DNA of 64,000 bases from positions 30,366,082-30,430,081 of the forward strand of contig JAFMSR010000001.1 of NCBI GenBank assembly GCA_022818135.1, in the 5' to 3' direction. The notes under the pieces are model-generated. The model searched no databases, was not told where the DNA came from, and saw only the letters and a list, made by a program, of their open reading frames with translations. Origin of the DNA: Saxidomus purpurata (lineage: Eukaryota; Mollusca; Bivalvia; Venerida; Veneridae). The position numbers were made by a program, and so were the translations under genes. This document shows, in pieces, positions 1-12,124 of this stretch (the stretch's first letter is position 1; every line of letters begins with the position of its first letter).

Positions 1-1100
1 AGATTCCCTGTCATTTGCATCTGTCTTTTAAACCTGAATCTGAGGGAAGTCTTCGTAGTTCATGTACACTCAGAACAGGGTTCATAAAGTAATGTACAGA
101 CTCTGCCCGGGGAAAATCCTAGGGTTGACCGGTGACTATAAAACAATCTAAATTAAGTTTAACTTTATCACTTTTTATTTATTTCCAAAATTACATTCTA
201 ACACAAGCGGCTGCTTTTCCTATATAAACAAATAGGGAAAAGCCAAATTTTAATTAACGATAAAATTTCAGCACGTTTTTCCAAGCACAATGTGCGGTAA
301 ATGACGTGACATATGTAAACAAGTGCGTCCAATCGTATTTCGCGTTTCATGGATACAATGAAGTTATACTACGCGTTAAATAAAGTTTGGGATAGTTTTC
401 AAAGAAAGTCGTTTGGATGCGAAACATACTACGCAACCAAAGTCCTGACTATATTTTATTCAACGATAAAATACAGGGAGATATTTATTATTTCTTAATT
501 AAAGTGAAGAATAATTTAGAACTATAAGCAACTTGCTATACGTTACTTTTAGGCCCATTGATAGCCATGAGAGGTACCGGTTTATTGCAAAAATACTTTG
601 CATGATTCTGGTCATTCACTTAATTTCAAATTTATTTGGCATTCAAATGTTTGTAGATTATCAGTTAAATCAGGAATCTGGATCCCTTGTTACAGGGAAT
701 ATTTGCAGTGAGTTACAGCTAAAGCTAAGTGAGTAAGTGACTAATGCATGAGGCAATAAAGTGATTACTGGCTGAAGTTATTTAGCTAAGTGTGACACAA
801 TATTATTGTTTATACTTTAGTTTTTATCATTCTTTATTACATCATAATCATAATGAATAATTTCCGCCCATCACCAGTACAGCTCCTCAACCCCTTTTCT
901 TAGGCCTAGCGTAACTGGTCATGATAGTATCTATTTAATTGTAACATTTTAATTTATTTAAGATTTTGATGATACTTCAAGTGTATAAAACCAAAAATGT
1001 AGATATGAAGTGTAAACTGACTTAAAAATTAAACATTTCCGAAATTTGGAAATTTAAACATTTTTTTTTTTAAATCAAATGTAGTATAGTGTGACCAGTC
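1..1100. other. Unassigned AT-rich sequence
   Basis: No coding frame of interest, tRNA-like fold or repeat with a partner elsewhere in the window was recognised. The few short open frames are AT-rich, lack recognisable motifs and look like chance. It could be intron, intergenic DNA or very old repeat. Confidence 0.4.
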
Positions 1101-1224
1101 ATTTTCTTAGTTAGAACATTTCCGAAACGATGGTCACTATTTCGACCGAATTTATTGGACGGTAAAGACTTGAGAATAATGTAAACGAATGGTGAAAGCT
1201 TTACTGATTATGCCCTAAAATGGC

Positions 1225-1320
1225 GAGGAAAATATATATGCGCATGCGTAATGTCGTTTTCTCGTTTCACGCGGCGCATGCGCAAATGTAAATTCACGTT
1301 TCACGGTACGCATGCGCAGA
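1225..1320. promoter_or_regulatory. Cluster of three GCATGCG palindromes (NRF-1-like sites)
   Basis: Three GCATGCG-type motifs lie within about 80 bases: GCGCATGCGTA near 1238, GCGCATGCGCA near 1272 and ACGCATGCGCA near 1305. They sit in an unusually CpG-rich pocket followed by repeated 'tcgtttaac/cacggttaaacg' words to about 1400. GCGCATGCGC is the known binding palindrome of NRF-1-type factors in animal promoters. No first exon is recognisable downstream. The same palindrome occurs in transposon termini elsewhere in this window (17.0, 17.8, 22.2 and 24.4 kb), so a decayed element end is an equally good reading. Confidence 0.3.
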
Positions 1321-1420
1321 AGGGAATTCTCGTTTAACGGTTACACGGTTAAACGATTACCGCATGGTAAACGAACGAAAAACGGTTATTTTCCCGAAAA
1401 CGCGGAAGTTAAACGCAGGC

Positions 1421-2061
1421 GGTACTGTACAATTGATTTAACGGGTTTCTTTAAGGTTAACTTAGTCATCTGTTATTTATCTTAGTTTTAGCGTTTCTCA
1501 TTGTTAAAGGGACTATCCCTACGCCTGACAGATTATTTCCCCGAAACATAAAAGATGTGTTCAATGAACGCAAAATAATAAATAAATACATTTTTAAAGA
1601 ACAACATATATCGAAAAATGCCCCATTTTGGCACAAATAATCACAATATAGGCCTTCTGTGTTTACGGTACCGCAATATATCTTTAAATGCTGATTTTAC
1701 CGATACTGACTGGAATGTATAGCTTAATATATTGCAAATATTCTATTATTATGTTTTTGAAGTAATTTAATTTGACACCAGTTATAGGGAGTGTCCCTTT
1801 AAGACACGATTCGTAACTCGAAATAATCTCAGATGTTTGACATTTTACTCGGGCATCCCGTCACCTCAGTGATGTGCCCGTTCAGTAGTTTAACAGAGTT
1901 GAGCATCTGAACCAAAGTAAATGAGATTTCGCAGATTTGTAATATAAATGGTATAATTTATGAAAATGATATTTTCCCAAAGATTTCTTAAAGCTGTTGT
2001 TGAGGACGATTCTTTGAAATTCGGCCATATAGACAGAAGTTTACCTTGTGGATATAATAGT
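1421..2061. other. Unassigned sequence
   Basis: AT-rich with no recognisable coding or repeat signature. The overlapping open frames around 1890-2186 on both strands run into the 5' part of the adjacent tandem-repeat element and look like chance. Confidence 0.35.
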
Positions 2062-3313
2062 AACAAGAGCTGTCTCATGACAGCACGCTCGACTATTCGA
2101 AAGCTTGTCGGTAAAATGGGGTTTTTTTTGTCTAAAATAAGGTGTAATGTGTAATTGTCTATAAGAATTAAGGTCAAAGTTATCAAACTTGTTTAAAGAC
2201 CTTTGTAAATGTACATTACATGCAAAGCCTTACTCTGGATTCTGTAAGCCAACTGGGGTGAGAAGGGGGGGGGGATAAATACATGACCTTGCATATTTGA
2301 TCATGCATAACTTTGTAACGTTTCAAACTTGATATGTATAAAATTAAAAAAGCATGACCGCATAATTATTCAATGACATTTCAAATTAAAGTAAGCCATT
2401 TCGAGTATATCCATATAATAGTCTGGTAAAAACTGTGACAAAATTCTAAGTTAAAAAGGGGCATAAATATGTCAAAAATAAAAAACAATGGTGAAGATGT
2501 GGATAGTAAACATACATTTTAAGTTTCAAGTCCATACGTTTGATAGTATTCAAGATATTCAACTTTATAAAAATCTTTAACAAAAAATTCGAAGTTAAAA
2601 AGGGACATAAGTCTTACAAAAATCAAAACAGAGTTATGGGGATTGTTTTCTCAGGGGGAGATGTTGATGGTGGACACATACTTTGAGTTTCAAGTCAATA
2701 CCTTTATAAGTATTCAAAATATTTGACTTTATAAAATCTTTTCCCAAAAAGTCTAAGTTAAAAAGGGGCATAAATCTGTCAAAAATCAAAACAGAGTAAT
2801 GGGCATTGTTTCCTCTGGTGTAAATGTTGATGGTTAACATATATTTTGAGTTTCAAGTCAATACCTTTGATAGTATTCAAGATATTTGAATTTATAAACA
2901 TCTTTAACCAAAAATTCTAAGTTAAAAAGGGGCATAAATCTGTCAAAAATCAAAACAGAGTTATGGGAATTGTATCCTCAGGTGTAGATGTTGATGGTAG
3001 ACATATACTTTGAGTTTCAAGTCAATACCTTTGATAGTATTCAAGATATTTGAATTTATAAAAAACTTTAACCAAACATTCTAAGTTTAAAAGGGGCATA
3101 AATCTGTCAAAAAACAAAACAGAGTTATGGGGATTGTTTCCTCAGATGTAAATGTTGATGGTAAACATATAGTTTGAGTTTCAAGTCAATACCTTTGATA
3201 GTATATAAGATATTTGACTTTATAAAAAACTTTAACCAACGCAGACGCCGACGCCGACGCCGACGCCGGGGCGAGTGCAATAGCCTCCTTATTTTTGGAA
3301 TAGTCGAGCTAAG
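2062..3313. mobile_element. Tandem-repeat-filled non-autonomous element, copy A1 (HINE/Helentron-like)
   Basis: It begins AACAAGAG followed directly by a perfect stem-loop (GCTGTC at 2069-2074, loop TCAT, GACAGC at 2079-2084). It ends GAATAGTCGAGCTAA near 3312. The subterminal word GCTCGACTATTC after the hairpin is the exact reverse complement of GAATAGTCGAGC at the far end, a 12-bp subterminal inverted repeat. The body is about five units of 145-167 bp, each carrying 'aagttaaaaaggggcataaa' and 'gagtttcaagtcaatacct', followed by a GACGCC simple repeat at 3242-3270. Tandem-repeat bodies, subterminal inverted repeats and one terminal hairpin are the reported layout of non-autonomous Helentron elements, including mollusc pearl/CvE types. 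No protein is encoded. Copies A2 and A3 lie at 14.8 and 39.0 kb. Assignment to Helentrons is inference. Confidence 0.6.
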
Positions 3314-4740
3314 AAAAGAAGAAGAAATCGGATGGTGCTTTTGAGTTCAATGATATTGGTACCTGTGCATATATGCCGCCTGTCTAAATAACAGCTCTAT
3401 AAAATTGAGTATCGCCCCTGTAATAAGACCACCTAATGGCACATACATGACTTTATGAAACTTGTCTAAATAGCATTGAGTTTGGTCTCTGTCGACGAAC
3501 ATCCAGCAATAATAAAAGATTCACGACTAGCACTTCATGCTCAGAAAGGGCTTTCATTTGTAGCTCATTTGGACATTTTAAATTTTGTAATTATCAGAAA
3601 TATGATTTTTGAATTTTCAAACTTATGCCTCAAAGTCAGAATCATACTATAATAATACAGAAGTAAATAATAAAAAACCTGACTTACTCGTCAAACGTTT
3701 TAGCTCAGTAGTCACTTTTGACTCTCAGCGAAAGGTCAGCTAATATAAAGTTCAGTTGCAAAGTAAACAAAGTTTGTCATTTATTACTTAACAATTTATC
3801 AAGGACATGTACTTGTTTATATTTCAGTAGCACCTCTGAAAAAATATCACAATTTCTGACTCGGACATTAAAATCGAATTTTACTCGTTTGTAAACGTGT
3901 TTTTTTCTGTTTGTTTGAACATTTAACTTTCAAATTAACTAAATTTATCACATACCAGTCATGGCGAATGACTTTAGAGACTTGTCAGACGTTCTGTAAT
4001 AGACCAAAGGTAAACTAGTTAGACTTAAATATGTTTCCAAAGACGAGATGTTCCATACCACACTGGACATTCGGTCTGATGCCTGAACTTTCTACATCGG
4101 ACCCAGTCATGTCGGACAGTCTGACAGGTATACGCCATGACTGATATACGTATTGTATTTCTAAACCATGACACTAGTTAAATTTCCATAGCATTTCTTG
4201 TGAATTACAGTTGTTGCCTTTAACTTAAAACAAACATTTTCAGAGGACACTGAGAGATCAGTGAAAGTGTTAAAAATACAGGGGTCCAAACAGCACATGA
4301 AATTGGTCTGACTACGGAGTAGCGGAGTGATCTTTTTATCGGAGTTTGCGACTATGGAAATGTTTAGAAACAAACTCCGATCTGAAAAATATCGGTCTCA
4401 TCGGGGTGGTCTCTTAAAGGGGTTTGTACCTGTAAAAGTTTATCTTCATTTGCATTTGTGCAGTTAAACACAAATGCCTGTATCAAAATGTTCCGTATTA
4501 TATGAAACAAGCTGAATTCACTCACCTTCGTGTAGTATGTACCGTTCGTTGTGTAATATGCACACGGGTTACTTGTACATTCACAAATATTTATTAATGA
4601 ATCGGCGATGACGTCACCACGTAACATTTCTGGTCGCGCGATATTCAATTTTATTAGATAAAACGTAATTTATAGAAGTGGCATGCGTGTACTGTAAAAT
4701 AAAAACAATGTGTTCGAATCAAAGCCGCATAATAACTTTA
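3314..4740. other. Unassigned sequence
   Basis: No supported gene. Short minus-strand open frames at 4161-4648 have no recognisable domain, cysteine pattern or splice context. No second copy of this sequence was noticed in the window. Confidence 0.35.
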
Positions 4741-4770
4741 AACAAGAACTATCTTTAAAAAAAGATAGTC
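4741..4770 (+). repeat. ACAAGA-hairpin terminus of a further element family
   Basis: AACAAGA is followed immediately by a 9-bp perfect stem: ACTATCTTT at 4748-4756, a 4-base loop, AAAGATAGT at 4761-4769. This is the same architecture as the ends of elements A1, A2 and B but with an unrelated stem sequence. The opposite end of this element was not identified. Confidence 0.4.
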
Positions 4771-4849
4771 GGCGCAATTTTCAGTATATGAAAGCGATTG
4801 GTAACTAGATTGATCATTCTATGGTACAAAATCGAGTCAACTTTTAATT

Positions 4850-4990
4850 TTTATGCAGCCAGAAGGCACCGAATGTCAAAGGGTGAGAAAAAGTAAGCAC
4901 CTTGACCGGGACGTGAACCCAGGGCTCTTTGCTTACATGGTTGTAAGGACGTTGCTCTCCTGATTGAGTTAACCGGTCGATTGCACGGTG
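4850..4990 (-). mobile_element. tRNA-derived SINE fragment
   Basis: Read on the minus strand from about 4985, the sequence shows a D-arm-like segment (GTTAACTCAATCAGGAGAGC, box A-like), an anticodon-arm-like region and a box B-like GGTTCACGTCC, followed by a non-tRNA tail containing 'tttctcaccc'. Acceptor pairing (TCGACCG with CGGTCAA) is partly kept, but the T-stem is degraded. It fits a diverged tRNA-headed SINE rather than a working tRNA gene. The open frame at 4844-5053 is its shadow. Confidence 0.5.
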
Positions 4991-5338
4991 ATTAAATCCG
5001 TAACGTGACATGTGCATCAGGAAAACAAACTTAATCCTCGTTTTTCTTATCAAATATGTTACTCGAAATATTGACCGTTATTCACTAGCAGAGAAAGCAT
5101 AATTACTCTACACTTATGATTAACATTAGTTTGGTGGTAACAATATACATTTGTTTAAAGACAGATCTAATATTAAATAGGCAATACCTATTACGGGCGA
5201 AAGCATTACTTATTAACTCGTAGGTGTATGGGAGATAACTTCAAAATGTGTGTGCGATGTTCTCGTACGAGTTACCTCTCTTAGTATGCAACACATAATG
5301 TCTAAGTGCGCGCTTTTTTCTTTCTACATAACATAATT

Positions 5339-5362
5339 AGTCGCCGTTAGAAAACGGCGACT
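5339..5362. repeat. Perfect 10-bp hairpin AGTCGCCGTT/AACGGCGACT
   Basis: AGTCGCCGTT at 5339-5348 and AACGGCGACT at 5353-5362 pair perfectly around a 4-base loop. The word CGGCGAC recurs at about 6568, just before a local tandem duplication, so the hairpin may mark one end of a ~1.2-1.3 kb element. No target duplication was found to prove it. Confidence 0.4.
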
Positions 5363-6570
5363 ATATTTGATATCCTAATGGATTTTTCAGCTGGTAGGAT
5401 AAGTAATTAAAATGTATGAACTTGTAACAATTTTGTTCCGACATCTTACATTGTTGTTTGAAATAAAAAAAATATTTTAAACATCGGAAAGGAAGTTGAA
5501 GTTCGCGCTAAAATTGGCCCTTTTAATTAAAGGGGAATAATTGTTTAAAATGTGAAAATAATGACGCCCCCAGACCGGTGTTTACAATATCTTATACCAA
5601 GAGAAAAGATCCGCCTAGACCAGACCAAATCGACTTTTTAAAGGTTAGAGTGTCGGTGTAACAGCGTCGCAGGAAAATAACAACAACGATGAACATGAAC
5701 ACTCTTTCAGAAACGAAGTAGGCATGCATAAGTTAATATTTCCATAGCCAAAAAAGATATCGATTTTAGCTTGTTTTGTTAGATTTAGCAGTAATTTCGG
5801 ATTATCGTTTTTTCGGATACTTCACTCACGTGTCAATGCACTGGAAAAAAATAAATAGTACCTTTGGGTTTAATGTGCTTCTTATTTAATATTGACACGA
5901 AAGACCCATTTCTGTAATTCACAGGTCAAGTTTTATATATTAAATAGTAAACAGATGGACTGCACCCCACCACTAGGGTCTGGTTAATTTAACAGTTTAA
6001 CAGGCCTGTTTAATGGGTCATAATACACCTGAACTTTAATATTATTCATTTTTTACCAATGATAATGTATATATTTTGCATATATAATATGTATTATATA
6101 TAGTGTAAGTGTAGTTACCCGAGAGCCGGATACTCTCATCTGCAAGTGCACCAGTGATAGATTCTTTTTCTTGCATACCATATTCGATTAATAGTAGCAG
6201 AAATAAAATAAAAGTAATGACTTATATTTACGGTCTATTTTCTTTTAGTAATGTATAAATTTTCACATTAATTCATAATAGTAGTTCTTTCTGACATCAT
6301 CAAGTCATCTTATTCCAGGGGGTGTAAGATGAGATTTTCCAGCACTGGTAAAAACTGCAGATATCCCGATCTGGTATGCATGAATAACTTATCCGACAGC
6401 TAGTACTGCAGTATCAACATCTAGCAGTAGTCACATTTGAAAATAAAGTGTACCTTATTGACCACTATGGTTACATTTCCAACATTTCCTGTGATTTAAC
6501 AGGCATAATTTTAACAAATGGTTGCATTTGATATCACTACTTACAGTCTGTAAATAAATTAGTTTTCGGC
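5363..6570. other. Unassigned sequence, possibly the body of an element
   Basis: No coding capacity recognised. It is bounded by CGGCGAC-containing words on both sides. Otherwise plain AT-rich DNA with TATATA runs near 6060-6100. Confidence 0.3.
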
Positions 6571-6580
6571 GACCTTTGAT

Positions 6581-6647
6581 GCTTCGCATCAATGCTTTTC
6601 TTGTTATGTTTCTTGCTTCGCATCAATGCTTTTCTTGTTATGTTTCA
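6581..6647. repeat. Direct tandem duplication, period 34
   Basis: The word gcttcgcatcaatgcttttc plus ttgttatgtttc occurs at 6581 and again at 6615, a clean two-copy tandem repeat of 34 bases. GATGCTTCGCATC just before it is itself a short palindrome. Confidence 0.7.
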
Positions 6648-6659
6648 ACTCGGTAAAAA

Positions 6660-8945
6660 TTCCTTTATGCAAGGGGTCGAACGTGTACCGGTTGGATAGA
6701 TTTTTAAGTCAGGTCTTAAAGTTAGACGGACTAAAATGGAGAAAACGAAAGTAGGTAAGTGATTGTTTTTTTTATTATTTTCGTGTTTTATCCCACTGCA
6801 TGTTTAAATCACCTTGTGCAGTTGGTGGAGACGTTATTTCTGCTTATGAGTAATCAACTTAAAGCACGAAATACAACAAGATGAAAAAGTTATTGAATGC
6901 ATTCATGGTTGCGAATGTAAACATCGCTTTGACACGAGTTCACAAATAACAACTTTTCCCATAGTTTGCAAGCAGTTGTTCCTCTACGTTTAGCATAGAA
7001 ATGTGTCTTTTTGTTTATCATAAATGATTCAAACCAAAGTTGATATTCAATCGTTCATCGTCTACAGAATTTTCCGTTTTCCTTACTGTACGTATTGCAA
7101 TTCGTTAGATAAAATAAGTGTACGCACACATTTTGGTTCCTGGACTAAACTGAATATGTGACAGCAAGTGAAAATGCTGAAATAGCTTCTAAAAAAATAT
7201 TTGTAATTAATTTCAACACATATAAAAATCGGATGCCTTTGGGGACATTTAGTAAGACCCATATTGATCATAGTTCCATATACCGGGTATAAACCCATCC
7301 ATGAGATTTCCTTATATTCTGTCTTGTTCTTATAGTTTAGCTTACATAACAGTTACGATAAAAATGTAGAGTATAAGTGAAATATGGAAGATTGGATGCG
7401 AGTATTTTACTCTCCCGTCTTCGCATAATTAATTTCTTCGGTGCCGCTGTTAAGCTGCATGCTTGTTGTCATGTGGGTTGATCACTGTATTGTCGATTAT
7501 TTTTAATTTGTCTGTCCGTCCGGTATCATATACATAAAACGACATAAAATTTTGCATCTTGGTTTCTCCCACAAAAGATTGATTTCACCAAAACAGAGCT
7601 GATAAAACATTCTTTTTTGGTTTTGCATTTTCATTATTGAAAGTTGTATATTCTTATTACTAACAATAATGTTAACATGTAGTGCAAAAAAGACATGCGC
7701 TTTTATCTAGCCAAAGAGATACTGGAGTTTGCACTTTCTATTGTTCAACTTTAGCTCGCAATGAGTTGTATTTTTTTTAAATAGTAGTTTCTTTTATTTC
7801 CGTGTTGAATTTTTCTGGTTCGAAATGAAGTTTTCTTAAATTAGCTAACCTTTTTGGGATCTTTAATCGTTTCGGTGACTGGACAATTACAACCATAGGT
7901 GAAGGTGAAAATTTGTATATGTTTTCAACACTTTTTTGCGTTTCCTTGATTTAAATGGAGATGGCGAACTTAAGCATTTTCTTTTCCTTTGGCAATTGTT
8001 TGTATAGCGTCAAACTATTTTCTTTTTCGTATATCGGGGCATCTTTTGACTAAAACATGAGATGTGAAACTACTAGGTATTATGTATTATCCAATTAAAA
8101 GGTTCCTTACAGAGTAAATTTCTCATTTCAAAAAATGTTTCACATTCTCCTTGTCATTTCATTGGCGGTTGAAAAGCTACCAACTTCCGGTCAAAGGCGA
8201 GTGTAATACGGCTCCGCCGAAAAATCAGTGGAAATACTGCCCAAACAGAATATCGTGTATAACTTAGAAAAAAAGAACTTACAAGGCTACCAGTCTAACA
8301 ATAGGGCGAGTCTCAATTATTAACATAAACGTATTTATTTGCGTAAACCCCAAGATCTACAATAAATGAAGTCAGTAGATGATGATCATATGTTTTTGTA
8401 GGTACAAGAATGTTGGACTATCGGAAACGCTGTCTACAGAATTTCGTTCTGCTCTCTTACACTTAACTGACAAGTCATATCATATTCTTCACAGCCATAG
8501 AAAACTTTAGATCTTAAATCTTCCAAAATCAAATAATCAATAGATATTTGCAGGTGTGGTTAAAACTTCAATAACTACACGATGAAACCGCTTGGGTCTA
8601 AGGAACTTTCGGCGCTAGTCTTTGATTATCCGTCAACAGAATATACAAACAATATGAACGTTTGTTTGTTTGTAATCGCGCTTATTAGGTCTGAACGTCT
8701 AAAACAACTTACCCTTTATAGTCTACTTTAAATCCGTTCTTGGAATGATAAACCACTTTTTCCGAATGTTAAATTTAACGTTTTGTTAACAATTTGTTAA
8801 GTGTTCCATTTTCCTCGTTAAATACCATTGTGTCGTGTTTCCTATTAACACACACATGTAAGCTACACATATACATGTACCAGATGCGGCATATATTTCT
8901 ATGCCAGTTATTGAAAAAAAAGTTTTGTCGTCACGTCCGTTGTTC
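6660..8945. other. Unassigned sequence
   Basis: About 2.3 kb of AT-rich DNA with no recognisable gene, RNA fold or repeat partner. Open frames here are short and lack family motifs. Confidence 0.35.
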
Positions 8946-8950
8946 TTACA

Positions 8951-9003
8951 GTATATGTATTATCCTGAAGAAGGCGTCAGTCGAAACGTTGATGATCATA
9001 TAA
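8951..9003 (+). ncRNA. Hammerhead-ribozyme-like motif (Penelope-element type)
   Basis: The core words are in order: CTGAAGA (8965-8971, fits CUGANGA), a short stem II (GGC 8973-8975, loop GTCA, GTC 8980-8982 with one G-U), then GAAAC (8983-8987) and ACGTT. Flanks can form stem I: ATC/GAT next to the core, an internal loop, then ATATG/CATAT. ACGT after GAA is self-complementary, as in the minimal or dimeric hammerheads reported in Penelope-like retroelements. No Penelope reverse transcriptase was recognised nearby, so this would be a detached or non-autonomous end. Cleavage activity is not shown. Confidence 0.45.
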
Positions 9004-9009
9004 ATCATA

Positions 9010-9900
9010 AAGAAAAACACGTGTTGTTATTGAAATTTCCCTCACATCATACGCTATTCATTGAAAGTTTGGGAAGACAGTTTTGTTATAAATGCATAGT
9101 TTTTGTGTTCAGTGCGAAACTGTTTTGTGATTTTACAAACAAATTGATACGAAAAAGGATCGTGTGAGCCGACTCGAAAAGATTCAACCCCGCATATCAG
9201 CACGCTGTTTAAAATTTTCGTTTGTACAAAATATGGAAAATATAATTTAATAGAGTCTACAGTTACAAAAAAAAATCGTTACAAAAACTATATAACAGAT
9301 AAACATTTCTAAGTAAATATTAATAATGTCCTAGATCTATATTACAATTGTTATTTAAATGGGACATAAAATTACAATTACCTTGTTGAACTGTTTAAAT
9401 ATCGAAATCCACAAGATAACTAGTTCAACTCCTGGAAACAAGCGACCTTGATATATCCAGAGTAAAAATCTAGGAGTTTTAGCATCCCCATTAAGTGCCC
9501 TTGATCCCAGACTATTACGCACGACGTATTCTATACCGTAAATGGCCGATGTAAAGTCTGTTTTAGTCTTTCGAACCTAATGTAACGTTACTGCTAAAAG
9601 ACGGTTGAATGTAACCACTCTTACGTTTTATATCGTGTCTTTTCCTACGTTATCGTCATCAACATTACTAATTATAATTTTATATTATAAATTAATTGAT
9701 TAAAAATTAAATAAACATTTACCTCTCGGAAGTTCTTCTGTTATGAACATCTCAACTAACTCTTTTTCCGCAAAAGTTGTCTTGGCGAAAACAGATACGT
9801 TACCACAATGCTTTTGAAAGGCAGTCTGAAAACGAATTCGATGTATATAGAAATTTTCAATTAATACTGATCTGTTCAACATCTGCCTCAGACATAGTGT
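9010..9900. other. Unassigned sequence
   Basis: AT-rich; no supported gene or repeat partner. The minus-strand frame 9700-9966 has no recognisable motif. Confidence 0.3.
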
Positions 9901-9904
9901 CACG

Positions 9905-10375
9905 TTTTGGTCGCCGAGTTTCGCGACGTTTGGAAACGTGACAGAACGTGGATACAACGTGAGCAAACGTGGAACAACGTGGCTAAAACGGAATCAAACG
10001 TGAAAAACGTGAATTAGAAATTTTAATTTTGGACATGTTAAAAATTGCTAGCTTTTCCCCACAACGCACTCAAACGAGGCAAGAAAGTGGCACCACGTAT
10101 AAAAAAACATGAAGAACGTGACCATAAATGTTTCACGCCGCTGGCAACGTTCAGTTGCGTTTGATTTCTCGTTGTGACACGTTGTGCTGCGGTATGCTAC
10201 GTTGTGGATTCGTTGCACGCAATTCCTCGTGCCACGTTACACCATGTTGTGTCACACTGTGATACGTTGTAACACGTTATACTACGTTATAAGCTGTGTT
10301 ATGCTATGTATCTGCTACGTTGCGGTACGTTTTGATACGTTGTGGAACGGTATAATACGCTCTGTCGCGATGTTA
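9905..10375. repeat. Irregular short-motif array of AACGTG / CACGTT words
   Basis: Between 9910 and 10015 the word AACGTG recurs roughly every 10-15 bases in one orientation. From about 10130 to 10370 the reverse complement CACGTT/ACGTTGT recurs in the same way. The array therefore reads as two arms of opposite polarity around an AT-rich centre, a degenerate fold-back minisatellite. Similar 'acaacgtggc' words reappear at 11540-11640. The open frame 10184-10390 is a product of the repetition. Confidence 0.5.
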
Positions 10376-11040
10376 AAGGATGTCAGATGACATCGGCCAG
10401 AGACCACATATACATACCCCTCCATCTTGGATCTCAAATCATGTGCGTTCTTGCTTAAACCCAAGTGCTGGACCTCTGCCCACGGAAATCCGCCCTAGCC
10501 CTGGACCAAGACATGAGATTAGAGAATAAGAAGAGGAGAGAAGGCACCATGTTCTTGAGGGACTGACTTCTGCCATTTCAAAATTTCGACCAGTACCACC
10601 ATGATAGTTTATTGCTGCAGCCTATGTTCATTTAATGTAAATCCATCAATTAAAATTTCCAGACTATGTATGTGTAGTGATATTGTGTAATGATTTATAA
10701 GCACTTAAAATATTCATGAATAACTCTATAACGAATGCAAAAATATAAAGAATCACTCATTTTTAAGTGAAAAACACATACATTTGCTTTGTAGATTACA
10801 GTTACAATTAACTGTAATAAATATATTAATTACATGTATTATGTAAAAATAATTATTATTGTGATTGTGCACAGGCCTTGTTTTGTAATATTGCCTCTTT
10901 AATAGCTGTATATAACTTCCAGTCAGGAGATATCACACTATATGGTCTGTGTACAATCACAATAAATTATAAATACAATAACACAACGTTAAATACAAAA
11001 AAAAACAACAAAAAGACAAAGTCCCTTGCATCTCACAATG
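10376..11040. other. Unassigned sequence
   Basis: A GC-richer pocket at 10390-10560 (word 'gctggacctctgcccacgg') is followed by AT-rich DNA. I could not tie the GC-rich part to a protein or RNA family. Confidence 0.3.
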
Positions 11041-11075
11041 TAACACAGTCTATGGCACAGTCTGTGCCACAGTCT

Positions 11076-11381
11076 CTACTTGCCACCTATGGTGCTGTCT
11101 GGGTCAGCAGACAGTGAAGTGTTCGTTGGACCCTGCAGACATGGGATATGGTCCCCAGAGTATACGACTCCGTAGCAGACGGTAACGTCACAGGTAGAGC
11201 AGACTTTGATCGCGATACCTCTGGCATGGTGACCTGTAGCAGTAGTACCGGTGGCTGCGTGACACATACAGGATCGTGGTGTTATGATGGTGGTGGCGCC
11301 CAAACAATTGCACTTGTCACCCTTCCCAAGAACGCTGATGGGGGCAGAGGTATCTCGCTCGACAGTCAAATCAATAATCAT
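11076..11381 (-). CDS. GC-rich, cysteine-rich open frame of unknown identity
   Basis: A 101-codon open frame lies in an island clearly richer in GC than its surroundings. It contains paired cysteines (CNC, CMC, CSTC) and Thr/Gly-rich stretches. The opposite strand is also open over 11148-11432, as often happens in GC-rich DNA, so openness alone is weak evidence. I do not recognise the family, see no signal peptide, and cannot define splice sites. It could be a fragment of a secreted Cys-rich protein exon, or non-coding repeat related to the acaacgtgg words on both sides. Confidence 0.2.
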   Translation of the reverse strand: MIIDLTVERDTSAPISVLGKGDKCNCLGATTIITPRSCMCHAATGTTATGHHARGIAIKVCSTCDVTVCYGVVYSGDHIPCLQGPTNTSLSADPDSTIGGK

Positions 11382-11419
11382 TTGGATAATATATTAAGGC
11401 CAGCCAGCCAGTGCGAGCC

Positions 11420-11660
11420 GAGTTTTAACTGAACGTGATTGCAGTTTTGCGGAAGCGAGACATACCGTAGCACAACGAAATGGCAGCGAGGCTAGAGCGT
11501 GACGCCGACTACCTATCGTGTCATGGTGGGACTACAACCTACAACAAGGCGACAGCGTGGCTAACATTTAGTGACAACGTGGCACCCGGCTACATTTGCA
11601 AATCGTAGGGTCATAAACAGGGCACAACGACGCGGCCAAAACCTGTCACTACGACTGGAG
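11420..11660. repeat. Diverged continuation of the ACGTG-type array
   Basis: This stretch holds scattered words such as gaacgtg, gcgtgacg, gacaacgtggc and acaacgacg at irregular short spacing. It resembles the array at 9.9-10.4 kb. No coding frame. Confidence 0.35.
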
Positions 11661-12120
11661 CTTTATAAAGCTCAATCTAAAGTTAATTCAGGCAAAATAT
11701 TTAATTTTACTTTTGTAAACATTATCGTGACGAAAACATAATAAAATGTGTGTTTTGTGTGAGATCTAGTATAGGGAAAATAACATCTCATGATTGAAGA
11801 ACGTTTTCATAACATCAGAAATACTTTGCCACTATTACAAAATGACAACAAATAAGAGACCCTTCAACACGACAATTTCTTAAGCGAACATTAAGATAAA
11901 TGTGGGAATAAAGAATTTGAAATGTTTTCCTTTTTTCAAGTATAAACTATATGTGTTTCAGCTAGGTTAGCAACAGAGAATCATTTTACTAACAAATTCA
12001 AACCAAGGCTAAACGCAATTTATTTTCACTAAAACTATCTGCTTTTTTATTATTACAAATTAAGAGTTATCTCCATTGCAGGAAGTTATGACGTTGACGT
12101 CATGGAAACAACGTCATTCA
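11661..12120. other. Unassigned AT-rich sequence
   Basis: No gene or repeat recognised. TGACGTCA-like words occur at 12090-12115 just before the hammerhead-like motif. Confidence 0.3.
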
Positions 12121-12124
12121 CTAA

